A stretch of DNA of 7,574 nucleotides from Clostridiales bacterium. Lineage in GTDB: Bacteria; Bacillota; Clostridia; Oscillospirales; QAMX01. The notes under the pieces are model-generated. The model was not told the origin of the DNA, did not search any database, and saw only the letters and a program-made list of their open reading frames with translations. This document shows, one piece after another, positions 1 to 4,902 of this stretch (the stretch's first letter is position 1; each line of letters begins with the position of its first letter). The stretch lies in NCBI GenBank assembly GCA_012841675.1, contig DUUG01000238.1, forward strand, positions 1-7,574, given 5' to 3'. The position numbers and the translations under genes were made by a program.

Positions 1-50
1 GCGCCAAACAGACGGAAAGCGGTGTGCCCGACGAACAGGAGAGAGCCTAA
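1..50 (+). CDS. C-terminal end of upstream gene (possibly topA), partial
   Basis: The frame starting at base 3 is open from the window edge and reads AKQTESGVPDEQERA before a TAA at 48-50. The last base of this stop is the first base of the trmFO ATG (TAATG overlap), which is typical of translationally coupled neighbours. The hydrophilic tail itself identifies nothing. In many Firmicutes the gene just upstream of trmFO is topA (DNA topoisomerase I), so topA is the best guess, but it rests on gene order only. With so few codons, a chance open frame cannot be excluded. The trmFO ribosome binding site (AGGAGAG, 37-43) lies inside this coding end. Confidence 0.5.
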   Translation, partial: AKQTESGVPDEQERA

Positions 51-1366
51 TGACCAGGGTGACGGTAATCGGCGCAGGGCTGGCCGGAAGCGAAGCCGCA
101 TGGCAGTGCGCCCGGCGGGGGATTCCTGTGCGATTGGTGGAAATGAAGCCCTTGGAAAAAAGCCCGGCCCATTCCTATGATGGATTTGCCGAGCTTGTCT
201 GCTCCAATTCCCTGCGCAGCAATCAGTTGCACAATGCGGTGGGGCTGTTAAAAGAAGAGCTTCGGCTTATGGGAAGCTTGGTGCTGGAAGCCGCCGATGC
301 CACTAAGGTGGAGGCAGGCGGCGCTTTAGCGGTGGATCGGACGGAGTTTTCCGACTATATCACCCGCAAAATCAAGGAGCATCCGCTTATTGAAGTGGTA
401 ACAGAGCGGGCGGATGGCTGGCCCTCCGAGGGGCCGGTGATAATCGCCACGGGCCCGCTTACCGACGGTGCGCTGGCACAGCATATGAACGAATACTTTG
501 GCGGCGAGCCCCTTTCCTTTTACGATGCGGCTGCTCCTTTAATCGCGTACGAAAGTATTGATATGGAAAAGGCGTTTGTTGCCTCCCGCTATGAAAAAGA
601 GGGCGGGGATTATATCAACTGCCCCATGGAAAAGGACGAGTATATGGCCTTCTGGGAAGCCCTCTGCGCCGCAGAGGAAGCGCCCGTTCACGGCTTTGAG
701 GATAGCAAGGTGTTCGAAGGCTGTATGCCCGTGGAGGCCATGGCAAAAAGGGGCGAGGATGCCCTCCGGTTTGGGCCTATGAAGCCCGTTGGACTGGTGG
801 ATCCGCGCACAGGCCGCCGCCCGTATGCGGTTGTGCAGCTTCGGAAGGACAATGCCGCCGGTAGCGTGTACAACATGGTGGGTTTCCAGACCCATTTGAA
901 ATTTCCCGAGCAAAAACGGGTTTTCTCCATGATTCCCGGGCTGGAAAATGCCGAATTTTTGCGGTATGGCGTAATGCACCGGAACACCTTTATCGATTCG
1001 CCAAGGCTCCTAGATCCATTTTACCGGGCGAAAAAAGACAAAAGGCTTCTCTTTGCCGGACAGATGACCGGCGTAGAAGGGTATGTGGAATCGACGGCGT
1101 CGGGCTTATATGCCGGGACGGCTCTTGCCATATCCCTGACAACGGGAGAGCTGCCCAAGCCCCTTTCCAACCAAACGGCCACCGGTGCCCTTGCTTCGTA
1201 TATTTCCAACCCCTCCGTGCGGGATTTTCAGCCCATGAACATCAATTTCGGCATCATCAACGGGGAGGGCATCCAAGCAAAGGGCAAAAAAGCGCGGATA
1301 GATGCCATTGTAAAGCGGGCCCTTGCGGAGGTTTCCGCCAGCGATTTTGCCACGCAGCAGGGCTAA
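50..1366 (+). CDS. trmFO: Methylenetetrahydrofolate-tRNA-(uracil-5-)-methyltransferase TrmFO
   Basis: This cytoplasmic FAD enzyme makes 5-methyluridine at position 54 of the tRNA T-loop, taking the carbon from 5,10-methylene-THF and reducing with NAD(P)H. The 438 residues match the usual family length. The N-terminus carries the dinucleotide-binding motif GAGLAGSE (residues 8-15). Two cysteines sit in recognisable family motifs: C51 in FAELVCSNSLR and C225 in FEGCMPVEAMA, corresponding to the two functionally important cysteines of Bacillus subtilis TrmFO. The C-terminal FAD-contacting motif LLFAGQMTGVEGYVES lies at 333-348. The ATG at 50 has AGGAGAG six bases upstream and overlaps the preceding stop codon, so the gene is probably co-transcribed with its upstream neighbour. 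No terminator is obvious after the stop, so some read-through into plsX is possible. No truncation or missing motif was seen. Confidence 0.97.
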   Translation: MTRVTVIGAGLAGSEAAWQCARRGIPVRLVEMKPLEKSPAHSYDGFAELVCSNSLRSNQLHNAVGLLKEELRLMGSLVLEAADATKVEAGGALAVDRTEFSDYITRKIKEHPLIEVVTERADGWPSEGPVIIATGPLTDGALAQHMNEYFGGEPLSFYDAAAPLIAYESIDMEKAFVASRYEKEGGDYINCPMEKDEYMAFWEALCAAEEAPVHGFEDSKVFEGCMPVEAMAKRGEDALRFGPMKPVGLVDPRTGRRPYAVVQLRKDNAAGSVYNMVGFQTHLKFPEQKRVFSMIPGLENAEFLRYGVMHRNTFIDSPRLLDPFYRAKKDKRLLFAGQMTGVEGYVESTASGLYAGTALAISLTTGELPKPLSNQTATGALASYISNPSVRDFQPMNINFGIINGEGIQAKGKKARIDAIVKRALAEVSASDFATQQG

Positions 1367-1392
1367 AATTTATAAGAAATATACTAAATTGC

Positions 1393-1421
1393 TGTTATTT
1401 TCCATGAAAATAGAGTATAAT
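1393..1421 (+). promoter_or_regulatory. Candidate sigma-A promoter for plsX
   Basis: A perfect -10 box TATAAT lies at 1416-1421 in an A/T-rich gap between trmFO and plsX. At the ideal 17-nt spacing the -35 is only TGTTAT (1393-1398), a poor match. TTGCTG at 1389-1394 is a better hexamer but would need a 21-nt spacer. A small dyad (TTTTC-CAT-GAAAA, 1398-1410) lies between the boxes and could be an operator, although no known repressor site is recognised. The predicted start would be near 1428. Confidence 0.4.
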
Positions 1422-1445
1422 GAATATCGGCTAGGGGAGCAACTC

Positions 1446-1523
1446 TTGTCGCTTCCGGAGCTGTGCGTTGCGAAATGGCGGCGGCTTCGGGAAATCCGAC
1501 CAAAGAAACGTTGGTGCTTATGA
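1446..1523 (+). CDS. Possible 25-codon leader ORF coupled to plsX
   Basis: A TTG at 1446 is preceded six bases upstream by AGGGGAG (1433-1439), the best ribosome binding site in this gap. The frame runs 25 codons and ends with TGA at 1521-1523, which overlaps the plsX ATG as ATGA. The peptide would be rich in basic residues (8 Lys/Arg of 25, including RPKKRW near the end) with two Cys and two Trp. I recognise no family, and it does not resemble ribosomal protein L32, which often precedes plsX. The plsX ATG has no convincing ribosome binding site of its own, so translation of this leader could deliver ribosomes to plsX. This is inference from layout: a short frame with a TTG start can arise by chance. 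Confidence 0.3.
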   Translation: MSLPELCVAKWRRLREIRPKKRWCL

Positions 1524-2527
1524 AGATTATTGTTGACGTAATGGGTGGCGACAGTCCCTGTACGACGCTGGCACAGGGGGCTTTACATGCTGCAACTGCT
1601 TATGGGGTGGAAATCCTTTTGGTAGGAGATGAGCAGGCGCTGGAACCTGTGCTGAAAAACGCACCGGCAAGCGTTTCCGTTTGGAACGCGCCTTCTTTCG
1701 TCACCATGGAGGACGATCATTACGCTGTGCGGACCACCAAGGCCGACAGCTCCATGGTACAGGCTTTGCGTCTGCTTGCCGAGGGCAAAGGCGACGCCGT
1801 AGTTTCCGCCGGCAACACGGGCGCTTTGATTACGGCGGCAACGCTGTACGTCAAGCGAATCCGGGGTGTGCGCCGGGCGGCGCTGGCCCCGATATTGCCT
1901 ACCACAACGGGCACCGGCGCATTGCTTATTGACTGCGGCGCCAATGTGGAATGCACGCCGGAATATCTCCTCCAGTTTGGAATCATCGGCCATTTTTACG
2001 CACAAAAGCTGATGCACAAGGAAATTCCTTCCGTGGGACTTTTAAACGTCGGAACGGAGGATACGAAGGGCGACTCTCTGCGTTTGGCGGCCTTTGACCT
2101 TTTGAAAAAGGCCGACGAGCAGGGCATTCTGCGCTTTATTGGCAACATCGAAGGCCGGGATGTTTTGTCCGGCCAGGTGGATGTCATCGTGGCAGACGGT
2201 TTTTCCGGCAATGTGCTTTTAAAAAGCATTGAAGGAACGGCGCTTTTCTTCCTGCAGGAGGTGAAAACGGCTCTTTTGTCGAGTTATCGTTCAAAACTGG
2301 GCGCATTACTTGCCAAAAAAAGTCTTTCGAAACTGAAGGAGAAGATGAACTACCGCAAGGTGGGCGGCTCTCCGCTGGTGGGTATTGCTGCGCCGGTTAT
2401 CAAAGCACACGGTTCCGCCGACGCGGAAACCATGCAAAGTGCTATCGCACAGGCAATTGCCTATGCCAAAGGCGAGATAATTTCGGCAATTGAACAAAAT
2501 ATTGCTGCTATCAAAACCACAGATTAA
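1520..2527 (+). CDS. plsX: Phosphate acyltransferase PlsX
   Basis: PlsX converts acyl-ACP plus phosphate to acyl-phosphate, the donor used by membrane-bound PlsY to acylate glycerol-3-phosphate in phospholipid synthesis. It is a peripheral membrane/cytosolic enzyme. From the ATG at 1520 the product has 335 residues, the usual family size, and begins MKIIVDVMGGDSP, matching the family start (IAVDAMGGD). Other family-like blocks are SAGNTGAL (about residues 95-102), LLIDCGANVEC and VADGFSGNVLLKS. The frame is open further upstream to a GTG at 1463, but that extension has no homology-like sequence and a badly spaced AGGAG, so 1520 is preferred on homology. The start lacks a clear ribosome binding site and overlaps a possible leader ORF stop. 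There is no terminator after it; acpP follows 149 bases downstream with its own strong promoter. FapR and the fab genes that accompany plsX in Bacillus are absent here. Confidence 0.96.
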   Translation: MKIIVDVMGGDSPCTTLAQGALHAATAYGVEILLVGDEQALEPVLKNAPASVSVWNAPSFVTMEDDHYAVRTTKADSSMVQALRLLAEGKGDAVVSAGNTGALITAATLYVKRIRGVRRAALAPILPTTTGTGALLIDCGANVECTPEYLLQFGIIGHFYAQKLMHKEIPSVGLLNVGTEDTKGDSLRLAAFDLLKKADEQGILRFIGNIEGRDVLSGQVDVIVADGFSGNVLLKSIEGTALFFLQEVKTALLSSYRSKLGALLAKKSLSKLKEKMNYRKVGGSPLVGIAAPVIKAHGSADAETMQSAIAQAIAYAKGEIISAIEQNIAAIKTTD

Positions 2528-2568
2528 GCCGTGCTTGGTGCAACGGCAACTAAAATACAATTTCTCTC

Positions 2569-2597
2569 TTGACAAACGGAATAAAAGTTTCTATCAT
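2569..2597 (+). promoter_or_regulatory. Strong sigma-A promoter for acpP-rnc
   Basis: TTGACA (2569-2574) is a perfect -35 box. After a 17-nt spacer comes TATCAT (2592-2597), a one-mismatch -10. The transcript should start near 2604, immediately before the leader hairpin. This gives acpP, whose product is needed in large amounts, expression independent of plsX. Confidence 0.85.
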
Positions 2598-2606
2598 CAA
2601 TATGTC

Positions 2607-2638
2607 TTTCGGAAACCCCCAAAGGGCGGTTTCCGAAA
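2607..2638 (+). promoter_or_regulatory. 5'-terminal stem-loop in the acpP leader
   Basis: TTTCGGAAACC (2607-2617) and GGTTTCCGAAA (2628-2638) form a perfect 11-bp stem. Three further C-G pairs (2618-2620 with 2624-2626) can close an AAA loop, leaving C2627 bulged. There is no U-tract after it, so it is not a terminator. It would begin within a few bases of the predicted transcription start, a placement that can protect mRNA from 5' exonucleases. The right arm is nearly repeated at the acpP start codon (GGTTTTCGAAA, 2679-2689), so the left arm has two possible partners. Confidence 0.7.
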
Positions 2639-2676
2639 AGCTATCAAATCGAGGATTTTAGAAAGGATTTTCATGT

Positions 2677-2907
2677 ATGGTTTTCGAAAAAGTACGATCC
2701 ATTATTTCCGATCAGTTTGGCGTAGATGAGGATACGATTACGCTGGACACATCGTTTAAAGAGGATCTCAATGCAGATTCGCTGGATATGGTAGAAGTTA
2801 TAATGGCGTTGGAAGAAGAGTTTGACATCGGGGAAATTGAGGAAGACGCGGTAAACAACATCGAAACCGTCGGTGACGCCGTTGCCTTCATTTCCAACCT
2901 TGTATAA
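2677..2907 (+). CDS. acpP: Acyl carrier protein
   Basis: This small acidic cytosolic protein carries growing fatty acyl chains on a 4'-phosphopantetheine arm and is the acyl donor context for PlsX. The 76 residues are the family's usual length. The prosthetic group attachment site is S35 in the motif DLNADSLDMVE, followed by the conserved helix-II run ALEEEFDI. The usual EIPDEDA segment reads EIEEDA here after an extra Gly, a minor variation. The ATG at 2677 is chosen over one at 2673, which is out of frame. AAAGGA at 2662-2667 lies nine bases upstream. The gene has its own promoter and a structured leader, and its stop is three bases from the rnc start, so the two are surely co-transcribed. 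Nothing is missing. Confidence 0.97.
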   Translation: MVFEKVRSIISDQFGVDEDTITLDTSFKEDLNADSLDMVEVIMALEEEFDIGEIEEDAVNNIETVGDAVAFISNLV

Positions 2908-2910
2908 CCC

Positions 2911-3639
2911 ATGACGATAGAACGCACCACCGCGCCGGAGACCGGTGCGGCTGGGGCGGCGCTTTGCCGGAAGCTGTCGTATACGTTTCGCGATCCACAG
3001 CTTCTTGTCATGGCGCTGACCCATAGCTCCTTTGCCAACGAAAGCCGAGCGAAGGGGATGCCGTGTAACGAACGGCTTGAATTTCTAGGCGACGCCATCC
3101 TCAATATGCTCACTGCGGAGTATTTATTTACCCATTTCCCCCATCTCCCCGAAGGTGAACTTACAAAAACGCGAGCAGCATTGGTTTGCGAGCAATCGCT
3201 ATACACACTGGCAGAGCAAATCGGCCTGGGCGGAGCCATGCTCCTAGGAAAGGGAGAGGATGCCAACGGCGGCCGCCAGCGCCCCTCCATTTTGGCAGAT
3301 GCCATGGAAGCGCTGATTGCTGCTTTGTACTTAGACGGCGGAGAAAAGGTGGTTCGAAGCTTTGTGATCCCCTTTCTCGAACGAAAGACAGAGCGGCTGA
3401 AAACCGGCCAGGGCTTCAAAGACTACAAAACCACCCTCCAGGAGATTGTTCAGAAAAGCAAGCAGGAAACGCTTTCCTATGTGCTTACGGGGGAGGCCGG
3501 GCCCGATCATGATAAAAGGTTCCAAGTAACCCTGTATTTAAATTCCAATCCCGTGGCGGTTGGCGTGGGAAAAAGCAAAAAAGAGGCCGAACAACAGGCC
3601 GCTGCCGCAGCCCTTGCCCTCATGGGACAGGAAATTTAA
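2911..3639 (+). CDS. rnc: Ribonuclease III
   Basis: This double-strand-specific endoribonuclease processes rRNA precursors and degrades structured RNAs, acting as a homodimer in the cytosol. The 242 residues hold an N-terminal catalytic domain (about 18-165) with the signature NERLEFLGD at 53-61, including metal-binding E57 and D61. A second acidic pair, D130 and E133, lies in ILADAMEALIAALYLDGG. A C-terminal double-stranded RNA-binding domain (about 169-240) starts DYKTTLQEIVQ and ends with the KKEAEQQAAAAAL helix. The ATG is three bases after the acpP stop with no Shine-Dalgarno, so initiation probably depends on ribosomes finishing acpP. Linkage plsX-acpP-rnc is common in Firmicutes, but smc and ftsY, which usually follow, are absent and a terminator comes instead. 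Confidence 0.97.
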   Translation: MTIERTTAPETGAAGAALCRKLSYTFRDPQLLVMALTHSSFANESRAKGMPCNERLEFLGDAILNMLTAEYLFTHFPHLPEGELTKTRAALVCEQSLYTLAEQIGLGGAMLLGKGEDANGGRQRPSILADAMEALIAALYLDGGEKVVRSFVIPFLERKTERLKTGQGFKDYKTTLQEIVQKSKQETLSYVLTGEAGPDHDKRFQVTLYLNSNPVAVGVGKSKKEAEQQAAAAALALMGQEI

Positions 3640-3651
3640 CCAAAGACAAGA

Positions 3652-3729
3652 AAAGCAGATAAAGTTTGATAAACTGAAGCCCGCCCTTTGGCTGGCTTGG
3701 TGGATGAGACTTTGTCTGCTTTGTTTTTT
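3652..3729 (+). terminator. Intrinsic terminator of the acpP-rnc unit, with large branched loop
   Basis: Bases 3652-3667 (AAAGCAGATAAAGTTT) pair with 3707-3722 (AGACTTTGTCTGCTTT) over 16 bp with two G-U pairs, followed by G and six T (3724-3729). The 39-nt interior can form a small second stem (AAGCC 3677-3681 with GGCTT 3694-3698). The large loop is unusual for an intrinsic terminator, but the stem abutting a T-run is convincing. Confidence 0.7.
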
Positions 3730-3770
3730 ACGTTTGAACATGAAAATTCCGAATGGAACGGCCAAAAATG

Positions 3771-3798
3771 CACACAAAAGACCTCCTTGAATACAATA
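3771..3798 (+). promoter_or_regulatory. Candidate mother-cell (sigma-K or sigma-E type) promoter
   Basis: AATACAATA at 3790-3798 differs from the B. subtilis sigma-K -10 consensus CATAnnnTA at the first base only. CAC at 3771-3773, exactly 16 nt upstream, fits the sigma-K -35 (mAC). The same ATACAAT also resembles a sigma-E -10, but the sigma-E -35 match is weak. These consensus sequences have low information and no sigma-A alternative with good spacing was seen. The start would be near 3804. Confidence 0.35.
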
Positions 3799-3837
3799 AT
3801 ATTGAAGACAGCAATCTTCAACTATCAGGCAAGGAGG
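3782..3837 (+). promoter_or_regulatory. Leader structure that can sequester the ribosome binding site
   Basis: CCTCCTTG (3782-3789) is perfectly complementary over 8 bp to CAAGGAGG (3830-3837), which contains the Shine-Dalgarno sequence of the downstream gene. Inside this closing helix a perfect 7-bp hairpin (TTGAAGA 3802-3808 with TCTTCAA 3815-3821, loop of six) can also form. RNA that starts upstream of 3782 could fold to hide the ribosome binding site. RNA that starts near 3804 would lack the blocking strand. Confidence 0.45.
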
Positions 3838-3843
3838 ATTATA

Positions 3844-4674
3844 ATGCCGGATAACAGAATGTTAGGCGGTTGTGGCCCGGGTTCGGGAAATAATACTAAA
3901 GATGCCGTTTGCATCCATACAAAAAAGGTGTATGATGCATGCCGCAGCAAAGATTGTCTAGAGGACCTTCGCGTGTACCTAACGTGTGAGAGCCAGGCCA
4001 TTGTAGACCGAGCGATCAATATTAAACCAAAGTCTGCCCATGTGCTTTGGACATATTTAGATATTGAGCCTGTTCCTTTTAACGATGGTTACTATACGGT
4101 AGATGTAAAATACTTCTATCGGATTACGGCGGAGGCATTCTGCGGTGTTGGCCGGCCGGTCGACATTGAGGGCCTGGCTACCTTTGACAAGCGCGTTGTT
4201 CTGTTCGGCGGCGAAGGCAAAACGAGAAGCTTCTCTTCCCAAATGCTTCTCAGAAGCGACGATGACCGTCAGCTTCGCCCGTCCACGAACCTGCCTATTG
4301 CAACCGTTGAATTGGTTGACCCGGTAGTTCTGGGCGTCCGCGTTGTGGAACCCCACGATCATTTCTGCGGCTGCGAGCGCTACTGCGGAAGCGGCTACTC
4401 GGAAGTTCCGGAAGTGCTTGGCAACTCGTTTAACAGCCCGCTGACGCCAGGCGAGGGAAGCCGTCGTCTGTATGTCACACTGGGTCAGTTCTCCATCATT
4501 CGTCTGGAGCGCGATACCCAGCTGCTCATTCCTTCCTACGATTATTGCATCCCCGAGAAGGAATGCCCCGCTCAGTCTGACGATCCCTGCGATCTGTTCG
4601 ACCAGTTCAAGTTCCCCGCGGATGAGTTCTTCCCTTCTGACAAAGGACACGGAGACCACGGCAAACGGAAGTAA
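3844..4674 (+). CDS. Conserved cysteine-rich protein of unknown function, likely clostridial and sporulation-associated
   Basis: This is a 276-residue soluble protein with no signal peptide or membrane segment. It has 12 cysteines: C10, C23, C33, C38 and C48 near the N-terminus, C100, a central C175-G-C177-xxx-C181 cluster, and C235, C241 and C249 near the C-terminus. The middle is rich in alternating hydrophobic strand-like segments (YYTVDVKYFYRI, ATVELVDPVVLGVRVVEP, LYVTLGQFSIIRLE), and the tail is charged (GHGDHGKRK). From memory it resembles a family of uncharacterised proteins common in Clostridia; no enzyme motif is visible and no name can be given. A spore coat, exosporium or other sporulation role is inferred from the cysteine content, a sigma-K/E-like promoter candidate and the sleB neighbour. 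The start at 3844 is set by AAGGAGG six bases upstream. An in-frame extension to 3688 would begin inside the rnc terminator. It forms a single-gene unit with its own terminator. Confidence 0.9.
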   Translation: MPDNRMLGGCGPGSGNNTKDAVCIHTKKVYDACRSKDCLEDLRVYLTCESQAIVDRAINIKPKSAHVLWTYLDIEPVPFNDGYYTVDVKYFYRITAEAFCGVGRPVDIEGLATFDKRVVLFGGEGKTRSFSSQMLLRSDDDRQLRPSTNLPIATVELVDPVVLGVRVVEPHDHFCGCERYCGSGYSEVPEVLGNSFNSPLTPGEGSRRLYVTLGQFSIIRLERDTQLLIPSYDYCIPEKECPAQSDDPCDLFDQFKFPADEFFPSDKGHGDHGKRK

Positions 4675-4710
4675 ATTTTGCCAAATTCCTGTGCCCGGGC
4701 AACCCCGAAC

Positions 4711-4748
4711 AAAAAGAGAGCATCCTAAGGATGCTTTCTTTTTTATTT
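4711..4748 (+). terminator. Intrinsic terminator after the cysteine-rich gene
   Basis: AAAAAGAGAGCATCC (4711-4725) pairs with 4729-4743 over 15 bp with a single G-U pair and a TAA loop. The strong GC core is GCATCC/GGATGC, and the descending arm is the T-rich tract TTTCTTTTTTATTT. The A-run on the left side means it could also act on the other strand. The following stretch to the sleB promoter holds no ORF with a usable start. Confidence 0.9.
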
Positions 4749-4836
4749 GAAAAGACTGCGTAAGGAGAAAGAAACAGCAGAAACATCTTTTAGAGGAGAA
4801 TTTTAGGGAATAACCTAAGTCTTTTGACAATTTTAT

Positions 4837-4866
4837 GCATAAGCTCTTCCCATTCTTATCATACTA
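4837..4866 (+). promoter_or_regulatory. Sigma-G-type forespore promoter for sleB
   Basis: GCATA (4837-4841) and CATACTA (4860-4866), separated by exactly 18 nt, fit the B. subtilis sigma-G consensus as I recall it (GHATR, 18 nt, CATWHTA). In B. subtilis sleB is sigma-G dependent, so the match is biologically coherent. A nearby TTGACA (4824-4829) has no -10 box at sigma-A spacing. The predicted start is near 4873, 18 bases before the ribosome binding site. Confidence 0.7.
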
Positions 4867-4902
4867 TCCAAGGAAAACACGAAAACACGGAAGGAGCTTT
4901 GT

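Noticed and set aside
1389..1421. TTGCTG-TATAAT as a canonical sigma-A promoter for plsX
   Set aside because: The spacer would be 21 nt, outside the usual range, so only the -10 box is relied on.
1463..1519. N-terminal extension of PlsX from the GTG at 1463 (or ATG at 1475)
   Set aside because: The family begins at MKIIVDVMGGD, encoded from 1520. The upstream GGAG is two bases from the GTG, too close, and the extra residues look unrelated to PlsX.
2528..2547. Short stem-loop (GCCGT/ACGGC) after plsX as a terminator
   Set aside because: Only 5 bp with a 10-nt loop and no following T-run; too weak to call.
2712..3419. Minus-strand open frame (235 codons) opposite acpP and rnc
   Set aside because: It overlaps two unmistakable genes in antisense and gives a Ser/Arg-rich product typical of a shadow frame.
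3688..3843. 52-residue N-terminal extension of the cysteine-rich protein
   Set aside because: It would start inside the rnc terminator and run through the promoter and leader, whereas the ATG at 3844 has an ideal AAGGAGG six bases upstream.
4803..4818. TTAGG/CCTAA dyad upstream of sleB as an operator
   Set aside because: Only 5 bp, and no known regulator site is matched. It could be chance in A/T-rich sequence.
4057..4830. Long minus-strand open frame (257 codons) opposite the cysteine-rich gene
   Set aside because: It is antisense to a gene with a good ribosome binding site and runs across that gene's terminator. Its translation shows no recognisable domain.
4824..4852. TTGACA at 4824 as a sigma-A -35 box for sleB
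   Set aside because: The hexamer 17 nt downstream is TTCCCA, and the nearest TATCAT is 27 nt away. The sigma-G pair fits better.
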